The notes: generated by a model from the sequence alone, not told the origin. Counted from the stretch's first letter, positions 16,817 to 25,741 are shown. The stretch: 64,000 nt of DNA from JAWSUT01 sp033549345 (GCA_033549345.1 JAWSUT010000010.1:1-64000); one strand, 5' to 3'. Translations and numbers: made by a program.

Positions 16817-17818
16817 ATGGCAGTAAAATTTCAGGATTATTATGACGTCCTGGGCGTTTCCCGGGATGCCACGGAAAAAGAAATCAAGGCCGCCTACCGC
16901 AAGCTGGCCCGCAAGTTACATCCCGACGTACATGCGGAAGGCGAAAAAGCCGCCGCAGAAGAAAAGTTTAAACAGCTCAATGAAGCATATGAAGTGTTAA
17001 GTGATCCGGAAAAGAGAGCAAAATACGATAAACTGGGCCAGAACTGGCAGGCCGGCGAAGAGTTCCGGCCACCGCCGGATATGGATGGTATGCACTTCTA
17101 CTCCACATCCGGCGGCGACAGCGGATTCAGTGATTTCTTCGAGACCATCTTCGGCGGTGGATTTCGTTCCGGATTCGACGGTTTTGGCGGCGAACGCACC
17201 TATAGGCGGCAGCCGCAGCGCGGCGCCGATGCAGAAGCAGAGTTGGCCCTGACACTGGAGGAAGCCTACCGGGGCGGGGAAAAGACCATTGGGCTTGGCA
17301 CACAGGAAGCCTGCGCGCACTGCGGCGGCAGCGGCATCAGGGACAACAGTTTCTGCCCCGCCTGTGCCGGTACCGGACAGCAAACAGCCCAGCGGACGCT
17401 CACTGTGAAAATTCCGCCCGGCATCCGGGACGGAGCCAAAATCCGGCTGCGCGGTCAGGGCAGCGGGCCGGCCGGTGCCAAAGGCGACCTCTATTTACGT
17501 GTGAAGCTGCTGCCTCACAGCACCTTCAGGGTTGAGGGAGACAATCTGGAGGCGGACCTGGTGGTCATGCCCTGGCAGGCCGTCCTTGGTGACAAAGTCA
17601 GTGCCCCCACTCTCGACGGAACAGTCAAAGTGACAGTACCGCCAAAAACCCGTGCCGGTAAAAAGCTGCGGCTGCGCAGCAAGGGACTGCCGAAAAAAGA
17701 CGGCAGCCGGGGAGATTTGTATCTACGCATTGTGATAGATATCCCGTCGGAGCTGGCTGAAGATGAACTGGAATTATTCCGAAAGCTGGCAGGCGCCGGG
17801 CAGCGCCAGGAGGTGTAG
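16817..17818 (+). CDS. DnaJ-type co-chaperone with reduced zinc-finger (CbpA-like)
   Basis: The 333-residue protein has a J domain (residues 6-72, HPD at 35-37) that stimulates DnaK ATPase. A Gly/Phe-rich linker (about 95-130) and the two-part C-terminal substrate domain follow. Between them are only two CXXCXGXG-type repeats (Cys166/169 and Cys180/183), whereas DnaJ has four repeats and CbpA has none. One zinc site could form. It starts 22 bases after dnaK and is followed immediately by a CbpM-like gene. It may be an intermediate between DnaJ and CbpA. Confidence 0.9.
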   Translation: MAVKFQDYYDVLGVSRDATEKEIKAAYRKLARKLHPDVHAEGEKAAAEEKFKQLNEAYEVLSDPEKRAKYDKLGQNWQAGEEFRPPPDMDGMHFYSTSGGDSGFSDFFETIFGGGFRSGFDGFGGERTYRRQPQRGADAEAELALTLEEAYRGGEKTIGLGTQEACAHCGGSGIRDNSFCPACAGTGQQTAQRTLTVKIPPGIRDGAKIRLRGQGSGPAGAKGDLYLRVKLLPHSTFRVEGDNLEADLVVMPWQAVLGDKVSAPTLDGTVKVTVPPKTRAGKKLRLRSKGLPKKDGSRGDLYLRIVIDIPSELAEDELELFRKLAGAGQRQEV

Positions 17819-17820
17819 CC

Positions 17821-18114
17821 ATGAAACGATACTGGATTCAGGTGTACCGGGTAGAACAACCGGAGGGTTCCGAATGGGTTAGCATCCAGACCCTTGACTA
17901 TCATCCTGAGTATCTGGAACGGCTTGCCGCTCTGGGCGTTGTCCAGCTAAAAGACGGCCTGATTCACACCAATGACCTCCGCCGTCTGCACAAACTGGCC
18001 CGCCTGCGCAGCTGCCTGGGCGTTAACCTTTCCGGTGCGTCCATCATCCTTGACCTGCTGGACAAAGTCGAAGAACTGCAGGAAGAAATCCGCAGACTGC
18101 AGCGCAACCAATAA
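17821..18114 (+). CDS. CbpM-like chaperone modulator (MerR-type helix-turn-helix)
   Basis: This 97-residue protein has an N-terminal winged-helix part of MerR_2/CbpM type (TLDYHPEYLERLAALGVVQ) and a C-terminal helix with a coiled-coil look (LLDKVEELQEEIRRLQRNQ). In Escherichia coli CbpM binds and inhibits the J domain of CbpA. Its ATG is two bases after the stop of the J-protein gene, which supports the same pairing here. The cluster hsp20-dnaK-cbpA-cbpM ends at a REP palindrome that could act as terminator. Confidence 0.82.
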   Translation: MKRYWIQVYRVEQPEGSEWVSIQTLDYHPEYLERLAALGVVQLKDGLIHTNDLRRLHKLARLRSCLGVNLSGASIILDLLDKVEELQEEIRRLQRNQ

Positions 18115-18116
18115 AA

Positions 18117-18149
18117 ATGAAGACGCGGGGACAGGTTCCGCGTCTTCAT
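18117..18149 (+). repeat. REP palindrome, copy 1a
   Basis: A 33-bp unit: perfect 12-bp arms (ATGAAGACGCGG and CCGCGTCTTCAT) around the 9-base loop GGACAGGTT. It begins three bases after the cbpM stop codon and may also act as its terminator. An inverted, degraded partner follows at 18203-18238. Confidence 0.85.
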
Positions 18150-18202
18150 TTCTTCAATTTTCCTCGCTTTGCAAATGCAACTTTATTGGGTGGAGACAGC
18201 GG

Positions 18203-18238
18203 GATGAGGACAGTGGAACCTGTCCCCGCGTCTTCATT
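18203..18238 (-). repeat. REP palindrome, copy 1b (inverted, left arm decayed)
   Basis: The right part AACCTGTCCCCGCGTCTTCAT is intact in inverted orientation; the left arm has decayed to GATGAGGACAGTGG. The TGA stop codon of the histidine kinase gene at 18234 is provided by this repeat. The spacer from copy 1a is 53 bases. Confidence 0.8.
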
Positions 18239-20561
18239 TGCTTACTACTTTGCTTAAGACTTGTCCGAGTTTTTCTATGCCGTATGGTTTGGGTACGCAG
18301 CCGGCGAATCCGTAGGCTTGATAGTTTGACATGACAGGGTCGTTACTGTAGCCGCTGGAAACAATGGCCCGCACATCAGGGTCGTATTCCCTGAGCTTTT
18401 CCAAAGCTTGCTGACCACCCATTCCATCTGCCACAATCAGATCGAGCAGTACAGCCCGGAAGGGACTGCCGGCTTTTTTTGCTTCATGGTAGCGTCGGAT
18501 GGCTTCTTCTCCGTTGCTGCTGGTCTGAACATCATAGCCAAGTAACGTGAGAATTTCAGTTACTGTATTGCGAAGGGACGGCTCATCATCCATGACTAGA
18601 ATTTTACCATGGCCGATATTTAAGTCCTCCCTTTGTTCAGGGAGCTCACTGCTGAGAATTGCCGGCAAATACATATGGAATGATGCACCCTTGCTCAAGT
18701 TGGACTCGACGGTTAGTATACCCGCATGGTTTCTGATAATTGAATAAGCCGTGGCCAGTCCCAGGCCGTTGCTGTCTGTTTTGGTGGTAAAAAACGGCTC
18801 AAATATATTTACCAGGTTTTCCCGGGCAATACCGGGTCCTCTATCACTGATTGTGATTTTGACATAAGCGCCGTCTTCAAGGGAATGGGGAATGTCATTC
18901 AAGACGTTTTCCGCTTTGATGGTGATTACACCACCGTCCGGCATGGCCTGCGCGGCGTTGATAACAATGTTACTCACAGCCTGAAAAAGCAGGCCTTCGT
19001 CGGCATCCACGGTAAATAATTCCTCATATAGGCGGAGACTGCAAACAATCTTTTCTTCCTCAATCAACTGGCCGGCCGCCTTAATGAGCAGTTTGCGCAG
19101 GTCGGTGGGCTGCTTGAGGGGTTGTCCCCCACGGGCAAATGTCAGCAGGCGCTGCGTCAGTTCCCGCGCCTGGTCTGCTGCAAGCTCCATCTCCCGGAAC
19201 AAGTTATCCGCTTTTTCACTTTTGCCCATATAGAACCGCGCCAGCGATAAATTGCCGAGAATGACCGTAAGGATGTTATTGAAGTCATGGGCTATGCTGC
19301 CGGCAAAACGTCCGATTGATTTAAGTTTGCTCGCTTTAACTCTTTCCTGTTCCATTTCTTTACGCTGGGTAATATCACGGATAATAACCTGGAATGCTTC
19401 GTCTCCGTTATACATAAACAAAGAACTGGTTACTTCCACATGCACCGGGCTGCCGTCCCGGCGAAGCATGATCTGTTCCATCGGCGCATTAATCCCGCCG
19501 GTTTCTAACAGATTACGAATTCTTCTTTGCGCCACTTCCCGCAGGTCGGGGTGGAGCAGCTCCATGACGGGCAGCCCCAACAGTGCGGCAGAGTTTTTCA
19601 TATCCAGCAGCCGGGCTGTAGCCTCATTTGCATAAACAACGTTCCCGTATTGGTGCAGGAGGATGGCATCAGGAGACATCTCGACAAGTTTGCGGTAGCG
19701 CTCTTCATTTTCCCGCAGAGCATCTTCTGCCTGCCTTCGCTCCGTAATGTCGCGGCCAATGGCAATGGCTTTTCCTCTTTGCTTTCCATTCATGGCATAG
19801 GCGTTAAACTCAAACGGGATTTGCCGGCCGTCTTTGGCCAGGAATTCCAGATCAAAGAATACACTGTCTTTTTTCCCGAACTCTTCGATGGTCTGCAGGC
19901 GTTTAGCATTATCTGTAACCGTTATTGTCAGCGGTGACAAAGACTTAAATTCTTCCCGGGTGTAACCGAGTTTATCACAGGCGGCCTGATTAACGTCAAC
20001 ATAATTGCTCAGGGACCCGTCGGGTAAAACTTCACATAAAAAAATCGCATCGTCTGCGTTGTCAAATAAGCTCTGAAACCTGCTTTCACTTTCCGAGAGG
20101 GCCGTTTTTGTTTCTTCCCTTTCGGTGATGTCTATTCCGGTACAGACAAGAAACTGCACATTGCCCTCACAGTCAGTCAGGGAGGAATTGGACCAGGAGA
20201 TCAGGCGGTACCTGCCATCCTTTGTGACCCAGTGGTTTGTGTGTGTTACAGGCACATCCTCACCGGAGAGGAGTCTTTGCAGAATCCGGCAAACCTCTCC
20301 TTCCTCTTCAGGGAGTAGAAAGAGATCGCAGCCGTATCTTCCTTTCACTTCATCAAAGCTATAGCCGGACAGCGATTCACAGGCACGGTTAAAGAGCACG
20401 ACCCGGCCTTCTTTGTCCATCACAAGTACCAGTGCGTCAAGCGTATTAAGTACAGTACTAATAAAATATCCCTGCTGATGAAGGGTTTCATTCACTTTTT
20501 CCGCCAGCTTTCCCGGGATAACCTGCCGGTAAATTTCATTTTTAGCCATCATAGTCCCCAT
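18234..20561 (-). CDS. hybrid sensor histidine kinase (three PAS domains, receiver)
   Basis: This 775-residue signalling protein has no membrane segment, so it is cytoplasmic. PAS domains span about 35-150, 155-275 and 285-400. The HisKA domain has the H-box AHDFNN near residue 425; the HATPase domain has DRGPGIA and GLGLATAY around 570-600. A C-terminal receiver domain (about 655-770) carries the phosphoacceptor Asp in VLLDLIV. The receiver may pass phosphate onward or modulate the kinase. A start at 20549 or 20546 is also possible (ATGATG). The stop codon falls in a REP repeat. The signal is unknown. Confidence 0.9.
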   Translation of the reverse strand: MGTMMAKNEIYRQVIPGKLAEKVNETLHQQGYFISTVLNTLDALVLVMDKEGRVVLFNRACESLSGYSFDEVKGRYGCDLFLLPEEEGEVCRILQRLLSGEDVPVTHTNHWVTKDGRYRLISWSNSSLTDCEGNVQFLVCTGIDITEREETKTALSESESRFQSLFDNADDAIFLCEVLPDGSLSNYVDVNQAACDKLGYTREEFKSLSPLTITVTDNAKRLQTIEEFGKKDSVFFDLEFLAKDGRQIPFEFNAYAMNGKQRGKAIAIGRDITERRQAEDALRENEERYRKLVEMSPDAILLHQYGNVVYANEATARLLDMKNSAALLGLPVMELLHPDLREVAQRRIRNLLETGGINAPMEQIMLRRDGSPVHVEVTSSLFMYNGDEAFQVIIRDITQRKEMEQERVKASKLKSIGRFAGSIAHDFNNILTVILGNLSLARFYMGKSEKADNLFREMELAADQARELTQRLLTFARGGQPLKQPTDLRKLLIKAAGQLIEEEKIVCSLRLYEELFTVDADEGLLFQAVSNIVINAAQAMPDGGVITIKAENVLNDIPHSLEDGAYVKITISDRGPGIARENLVNIFEPFFTTKTDSNGLGLATAYSIIRNHAGILTVESNLSKGASFHMYLPAILSSELPEQREDLNIGHGKILVMDDEPSLRNTVTEILTLLGYDVQTSSNGEEAIRRYHEAKKAGSPFRAVLLDLIVADGMGGQQALEKLREYDPDVRAIVSSGYSNDPVMSNYQAYGFAGCVPKPYGIEKLGQVLSKVVSK

Positions 20562-20707
20562 CTCTTATACTAATCCTATTTTTCGCCATCTGTGTGTGCT
20601 TTTCCTTTATCAAAACATGTAACATGTTGTCGATTGTCCGTAAAAATGACATTTGATTCTCTCAATTGTGCATATTAAAAATAAAAAACTGATTGTGAGT
20701 GATTGTC

Positions 20708-21109
20708 TTGAACTACTGGCTTGTAAAAACAGAACCGGAAGATTACTCTTTTGCCGACCTGGCCCGGGCAGAAACCGATACCTGGGACGGGGTAAAAAAC
20801 CGGCAGGCACAAAAAAACATCCGCTCCATGATGCCGGGAGATTTGGTTTTTATTTACCATACCGGTAAGGAACGGGCGATTATAGGGGTGGGCGAAGTGG
20901 CCTCCCATGCCTTTACGGACCCCACGGACGCCAAATTCAGTGCTGTCAGCATCCATGCCCGCTACAAACTAAAGCGACCGGTAACGCTGCGGGAAATAAA
21001 AGAGTTACCGGAGTTTGGGGACTGGGCACTGGTGCGCCAGTCCCGGCTTTCCGTCATGCCTGTTTCAGAGGCGCAGTGGCAGGGCGTACTGCGCCTTGCC
21101 CAGAGCTAG
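20708..21109 (+). CDS. EVE domain protein
   Basis: This 133-residue protein starts NYWLVKTEPEDYSF and contains GVKNRQAQKNI and PGDLVFIYHTG, typical of the EVE domain (PUA-like fold; human THYN1, YTH relatives). EVE domains bind modified bases in DNA or RNA and are sometimes linked to modification-dependent restriction, but no restriction gene is adjacent. I chose the TTG at 20708, which gives the family's usual N-terminus; a GTG at 20699 is possible. Its stop codon is three bases from that of the converging ABC permease gene. Confidence 0.88.
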   Translation: MNYWLVKTEPEDYSFADLARAETDTWDGVKNRQAQKNIRSMMPGDLVFIYHTGKERAIIGVGEVASHAFTDPTDAKFSAVSIHARYKLKRPVTLREIKELPEFGDWALVRQSRLSVMPVSEAQWQGVLRLAQS

Positions 21110-21112
21110 CTG

Positions 21113-22264
21113 CTATTCAAACTGAATACGGCTGACGCCGAAAAGAAAGAAAACAACAGTAAAAGCAAGAAGCACAAAGATGGGCTCCCGTAAAGCAAAC
21201 CAGTCCAGTCCATGAGAGAGAATCTGCTCATAACCATTCATAGCCCAGTACTGGGGTGTTGCCCTGGCAATGGTCTGCATGGTGGGGCCTACAATATCCA
21301 GGGGCCAGAAAAGTCCGCCCAGCATGCTGGTGGCAGTGACCACCAGGGTAGAAACAGCTTGCTGCTGCTGATATGTGCGGGCAATACCGGCAATGACAAG
21401 CCCCAGGGAAATGCTGCAAAGTAAAAACACTGTGGTGAGGATGGCTACGCCCAGGGGATTGCCCCAGTGTACACCGTTGATGAGCCGGCCTGCAACAACC
21501 AGGATAAAAAACTGCAACCAGCCCAGCGCAAAATAGCTCAACAAATATCCGCCCACAATGGCCCGGCGCGATACAGGTGCCGTTAACACCCGCTGCCATG
21601 TACCGCGGTTTCTTTCATCGAGAACTGCACCCGAAGCGGTGATCACAGTAATCATAATAAACATGACTGTAAACCCAATGCCGACACGGTCCATCTGCCA
21701 CCCGGAATCAGGTTGTGCCGCTCCCAGTACATCGGCATGAACTGCAACAGGGGGTGTTTTCCATTCTTCCAGAGTTTCTGCGTAGGCCGTCCGCCATTGT
21801 TCCCGGCTGCCGTCAGCGGCCAGGTGGTTGGCAGCGGTGATCGCTACGGTGATTCGCTTGATCTCCCGCTCGATCTCCTGGCGGGCTGCGGTAAACAGCG
21901 TGCTTTCCGCGTCCCGTAAAATAGTGACCTCCGGCGCCCTGTTTTGGGCCAGGGCCATATTAAATGTGTCATCAACATACAGTGCCAGTAAGACTTTCTG
22001 CTGCCGGACCTGCTTTCGTGCTTCTGCTTCACCGGTTACCGTAACACGGAGGCGGGGATTTTCCATTAAGCCCTGCTGCAAATCCGCGGCAAAATCCTCG
22101 TCTGCTTCCATAATAAGCGCGATATCATAAACAGCATTTCCCCCGCTGTTTGCCGTCATGATATTTCCGAAAATCAGGGTAAAAGCCAGTGCCATGGCCA
22201 TAATGACAAACAGCATGGGGATGTTACCCAAAACAACCCGTTTGGCAATAAACAGACTTTTCAT
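21113..22264 (-). CDS. ABC-2 type exporter permease subunit
   Basis: This 383-residue membrane subunit has one N-terminal helix (about residues 15-35), a large extracellular region, and five or six helices after residue 190, the usual ABC-2 topology. The segment GTWQRVLTAPVSRRAIVGGYLL is the typical cytoplasmic ABC-2 motif. It is the third gene of ATPase-permease-permease, 12 bases after its paralogue, and would form a heterodimer with it. Similar systems in Firmicutes export lipophilic antibiotics such as linearmycin; here the cargo is unknown. Confidence 0.87.
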   Translation of the reverse strand: MKSLFIAKRVVLGNIPMLFVIMAMALAFTLIFGNIMTANSGGNAVYDIALIMEADEDFAADLQQGLMENPRLRVTVTGEAEARKQVRQQKVLLALYVDDTFNMALAQNRAPEVTILRDAESTLFTAARQEIEREIKRITVAITAANHLAADGSREQWRTAYAETLEEWKTPPVAVHADVLGAAQPDSGWQMDRVGIGFTVMFIMITVITASGAVLDERNRGTWQRVLTAPVSRRAIVGGYLLSYFALGWLQFFILVVAGRLINGVHWGNPLGVAILTTVFLLCSISLGLVIAGIARTYQQQQAVSTLVVTATSMLGGLFWPLDIVGPTMQTIARATPQYWAMNGYEQILSHGLDWFALREPIFVLLAFTVVFFLFGVSRIQFE

Positions 22265-22276
22265 GTGTATATCCCC

Positions 22277-23458
22277 CTATGCCGCAGCCGTGCGGGCCGT
22301 GGCAACAAGCAGAGCCAGGATGCCCACGGCCAAAAGCGGCAGTAGATTTAAACCATCAAGAGGCCTGCCCGTCATGACATCAAGCAACCCCTGCAATCCC
22401 CAATAGTTCGGTGTGAGGCGGGCCAGAAACTGCATTGAAGGCGGAAAAACCGCCAGAGGTACCATACTGCCCCCCAGGGCCGAACTGATTTGAACGCCGA
22501 CAGGCCAGACAGCCAGCAGTGTTTTTTCTTCGTGAATCAGTGAAGAAGCCATTAAAGCCAGTCCGCTCACGGCCACTGCAAACGACAGGCCGACCAACAG
22601 GGCCTGCCAGGGACGGCTACCCCAGTGGACACCATAGATTAACCGTGTCCCGACCATCAGCACCAGAAACTGGGCAAAAGCAATGGCCACAATGCCTGAG
22701 AATTTTCCTAAAATAAAGCTGCCCCGTTTCAACGGGGATGCATGCATTCTGTGAAACGTGTACTGACGCTGTTCAGAGAGAATAGACTGCAGTCCCGTTA
22801 CCCCCGCAAACAACAGAAACATCACCGACATCGCTGCGGTATAGTACTGAAACGATGTGATTTGAGCGTCTTTCTCCGACAATTCTTCTCGGATCACAGG
22901 TGTCAGAGCTTGTAAATCCCTGCCCACGGCCTCTCCCAGTACGGCTGCATCAGTTGGCTGGACACTTGCCGTAACAAGCGCTTTTTTTACCACCAGCTGG
23001 CTTGCTCCCATGGATTCGGCAAACTTACCGGTAATGGATTCGGCAATCAGCGGTGACAACAACCGTCCCCTGTCTTTTAACAATTCAACAGCGACTGGGT
23101 TTCCGGCAAGATAATTCTCACTGAAACCGGATGGCACCACAATGGCAGCGGCCAGGTTACCGGCTGCAACGTGCTTGCGGGCTTCCTCAGCCGTAGTCCG
23201 TACAGGGACAATTAATGAAGCCAATTCTTCGGAGCCGAGAAAACTTTCCCAGGCGTCGCCCATCGCGCCGCCGTCTTCGTTAACAAAGCCCAGCTGAAAC
23301 GGTTCCGCCGACCCCGGAGAAGCACTAAATGATCCGCCGAATGCGGCGCCCAGGATGGCGATTAAAACCATAGGCATGGCAATCAGCGTCAGCAGTCCTT
23401 TCCTGTCGCGAGAGGCCTGCAGCAAATCCTTCAGGGCGATCCAGACAATTTTTTTCAT
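22277..23458 (-). CDS. ABC-2 type exporter permease subunit
   Basis: This 393-residue protein has the same topology as the following gene: one N-terminal helix, a long extracytoplasmic loop (about 45-210) and a helix cluster after about residue 215. The YTFHRMHASPLKRGSFILGK segment matches the ABC-2 cytoplasmic motif. It starts with ATG after GGAGG, 11 bases from the ATPase gene. It is predicted to pair with its paralogue and the ATPase in one exporter. Confidence 0.87.
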   Translation of the reverse strand: MKKIVWIALKDLLQASRDRKGLLTLIAMPMVLIAILGAAFGGSFSASPGSAEPFQLGFVNEDGGAMGDAWESFLGSEELASLIVPVRTTAEEARKHVAAGNLAAAIVVPSGFSENYLAGNPVAVELLKDRGRLLSPLIAESITGKFAESMGASQLVVKKALVTASVQPTDAAVLGEAVGRDLQALTPVIREELSEKDAQITSFQYYTAAMSVMFLLFAGVTGLQSILSEQRQYTFHRMHASPLKRGSFILGKFSGIVAIAFAQFLVLMVGTRLIYGVHWGSRPWQALLVGLSFAVAVSGLALMASSLIHEEKTLLAVWPVGVQISSALGGSMVPLAVFPPSMQFLARLTPNYWGLQGLLDVMTGRPLDGLNLLPLLAVGILALLVATARTAAA

Positions 23459-23469
23459 GTGATCGCCTC

Positions 23470-24402
23470 CTAATCCCGCAGAGCGCGGCCCGTCAGATGC
23501 AAAAAGACCGCTTCCAGATTGGGTTCATGAATTTCCACCTTTTGCAGTTCCGCCCCGGAGGCTGCCAGGCTTGCGGCTACAGCGGCAAGTGCATCAGCCG
23601 GCCTGGTACTTGTTACAAGCAGGCGGCTGTCCTGCAGGTCGGCCCGGATGACTTGCGGCAGTGCCTGCACTTCGGCCAGGAGGCTCTCACTGCCCCCTCT
23701 GAGCGTGAAATTTACCTGACCCGATGTTCCAAGGATTGAACGCAGTTCCTCGAGGTCACCCTGGGCGATAATGCTGCCGTTGTCAATGATGCCGATCCTG
23801 CCACAGAGATACTCCACTTCTTCCATGTAGTGACTGGTATAAATTACAGTAAGCCCTTCCCCGTTTAGTTTTTTTACTGTATCGAGAATGTAGCTGCGCG
23901 ACTGGGGATCAACGCCTACAGTAGGCTCATCCATGACCAGAATTTTGGGGTGGTGGAGCAGTGCGGCGGCAATATTTATGCGCCGCTTCATACCGCCCGA
24001 AAACGTCTGTACTTTATCCCGGGCCCGGTCGGACAACCCCACAATCTCCAAAACTTCTTCCACCCGTTTGGTTAGTGCTGCACCGGAAAGGTCATACATC
24101 CTGCCCCAGAAAATCAGATTTTCCCGTGCGGAAAGGTCTCCGTACAGGGCGATATCCTGAGGTACGTAGCCAAGCATTCTTTTAGCCGGCAACGGTTCTT
24201 TGCGGGCGTTAATCCCGTCTATAAAGATGGTGCCGCTGTCAGGACGGACCAGGCCAAAAACCATGGCAATGGTGGTGGATTTACCGGCACCGTTTGGCCC
24301 CAGCAGCCCAAAGGCTTCCCCTTCTCTTAGAGAAATACTGATATTATCCACTACTTTTTTCTTTTGATAGGACTTGGTAAGATTTTTAATGTCAAGTATC
24401 AC
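23470..24402 (-). CDS. ABC exporter ATP-binding protein
   Basis: This 310-residue ATPase shows Walker A GPNGAGKST (about residue 36), signature FSGGMKRR, Walker B ILVMDEPTVGVDPQ and a switch His in YTSHYMEE. Its C-terminal 80 residues are the extension usual in DrrA-like drug-export ATPases. It heads the three-gene exporter operon and starts with GTG after GGAGATG. It energises export by the two downstream ABC-2 permeases. No cognate sensor or regulator gene is adjacent. Confidence 0.92.
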   Translation of the reverse strand: MILDIKNLTKSYQKKKVVDNISISLREGEAFGLLGPNGAGKSTTIAMVFGLVRPDSGTIFIDGINARKEPLPAKRMLGYVPQDIALYGDLSARENLIFWGRMYDLSGAALTKRVEEVLEIVGLSDRARDKVQTFSGGMKRRINIAAALLHHPKILVMDEPTVGVDPQSRSYILDTVKKLNGEGLTVIYTSHYMEEVEYLCGRIGIIDNGSIIAQGDLEELRSILGTSGQVNFTLRGGSESLLAEVQALPQVIRADLQDSRLLVTSTRPADALAAVAASLAASGAELQKVEIHEPNLEAVFLHLTGRALRD

Positions 24403-24551
24403 TGGCTCATCTCCTAGCTCTGTAACGTTTCAATTTTTTGCTCTTATATGGTTCGCTTTTCAAAGTAAGTTTCCTCTGTCCAATTTTAAACATCTGCAAA
24501 ATTTATGGTATGATGAGATAAAAGGAGTAAAAACGGTACAGGAGGTTCTTT

Positions 24552-25043
24552 ATGCGAATCGGCGTTGTCAGTGATACTCATATCCCGGCACGGGCCAGGC
24601 AACTGCCACCGGCTCTGTTTACCCTGTTTGACGGTGTGGATCTGATTCTTCATGCCGGAGACCTGGTGGATGAAAATGTGCTGACGGAGCTTGCTGCCAT
24701 CGCCCCGGTGGAGGCGGTGGCAGGAAATATGGACTCGCTGGCAATGCATACCCGTCTGGGCCGAAAGAAAATTCTTAGCCCGGGAGGGTTTCGCATCGGT
24801 CTCATCCACGGTGATATCGGCTCGAACCGGAATAAGACACCCCAGCGTGCCCTGGAAGCATTTATCGCTGACGACGTGGACTGCGTTGTCTTTGGACACA
24901 GCCACCAGCCCTATCTGGAAAAGGTCGGCGGTATCTTGCTTTTTAACCCGGGCTCACCCACCGACCGGCGGCGGGAACCGCGTCATTCCTGCGGATTACT
25001 TACGTTGGGGGAATCGATTGAAGCGGAAATTATTTTACTCTGA
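24552..25043 (+). CDS. YfcE/MJ0936-type metallophosphodiesterase
   Basis: This 163-residue protein of the calcineurin-like phosphoesterase superfamily has all metal-binding motifs: SDTHIP (D8, H10), HAGD, GNMD, HGD and FGHSHQP. The small one-domain form matches YfcE and MJ0936, cytoplasmic Mn-dependent phosphodiesterases active on model substrates; the natural substrate is unsettled. The ATG follows CAGGAGG. The DJ-1/PfpI gene starts 36 bases later on the same strand. Confidence 0.92.
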   Translation: MRIGVVSDTHIPARARQLPPALFTLFDGVDLILHAGDLVDENVLTELAAIAPVEAVAGNMDSLAMHTRLGRKKILSPGGFRIGLIHGDIGSNRNKTPQRALEAFIADDVDCVVFGHSHQPYLEKVGGILLFNPGSPTDRRREPRHSCGLLTLGESIEAEIILL

Positions 25044-25079
25044 TTGTCCATGTAATCATAAAGTAAAGAGGTGATGTTT

Positions 25080-25652
25080 TTGCAGCAGACGGCTATTATG
25101 ATCATTATCTTCCCTGATGTGGAGGAACTGGATTTTGTCGGTCCCTATGAAGCGCTCTCCTACCTAAATAAAGTAGGCCGGAATGTTTCCGTGTTTACCG
25201 TAAGCGAGGACGGCAAAGAACTGGCCTGTGCCAACGGCCTGCATGTGGTGCCCCATTACTCCTTTGAGACAGCACCGCGGGCCGACTGGGTGATTGTCCC
25301 CGGGGGAAACGGGCGTAAACGCGAGATGCAAAATCCCGTGATGCTCGACTTTGTAAAGCGGGCAGCCAAAGAGGCACAGATTGTCGCCTCAGTCTGTACA
25401 GGTGCCTTCATTCTGGCGGCAGCCGGCATTCTCACAAGGGGGCGTGCCACCACTTACCACATGGCGCTGGATGAGCTGCGGGCCTTTGCGCCGGATTTGG
25501 ACGTGACAGGCGCACGCATGGAAAAACAGGGCAATATCTACACAGCTGCCGGTGTATCCGCAGGGATTGACCTGGCACTTGATTTGTGCGACCACCTTGA
25601 GCCCGGCCTCGGCAAACTGGTTGCAGAAAAAATTGAATACCGGCAAATATAG
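25080..25652 (+). CDS. DJ-1/PfpI family protein
   Basis: This 190-residue protein of the class I glutamine amidotransferase-like fold has the nucleophile Cys in ASVCTGAFILAAAG (nucleophile elbow) and an early Glu in VEELDFVGPYEA. It resembles the stand-alone DJ-1/PfpI proteins related to the N-terminal domain of AraC-type regulators and isocyanide hydratases, but no DNA-binding domain is attached. I selected the TTG at 25080, spaced correctly from AGAGGTGA; the GTG and ATG at 25071 and 25074 overlap that site. Function is probably stress- or aldehyde-related, unsure. Confidence 0.82.
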   Translation: MQQTAIMIIIFPDVEELDFVGPYEALSYLNKVGRNVSVFTVSEDGKELACANGLHVVPHYSFETAPRADWVIVPGGNGRKREMQNPVMLDFVKRAAKEAQIVASVCTGAFILAAAGILTRGRATTYHMALDELRAFAPDLDVTGARMEKQGNIYTAAGVSAGIDLALDLCDHLEPGLGKLVAEKIEYRQI

Positions 25653-25659
25653 CAAACGT

Positions 25660-25686
25660 GCAAAAAAGGGTCTGTCCCCGTTTTGC
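25660..25686. repeat. REP-like palindrome with GGGTCTGTCCCC core
   Basis: GCAAAA..GGG and CCCCGTTTTGC form an imperfect palindrome around TCTGT, right after the DJ-1 gene. The core resembles the GGACAGG core of the 33-bp REP family but the arms differ. Confidence 0.5.
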
Positions 25687-25693
25687 AGCAAGT

Positions 25694-25737
25694 AAAAATG
25701 TGTCAGGGTCATTTTTGATTGCCCTGACACATTTTTT
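25694..25737. terminator. bidirectional terminator with REP-like core
   Basis: AAAAATGTGTCAGGG and CCCTGACACATTTTTT give a 15-bp perfect stem with a 13-base loop between converging genes, with A and T runs on either side. The GTCAGGG core also recalls the REP-type sequences elsewhere in the window. Confidence 0.8.
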
Positions 25738-25741
25738 ATGG

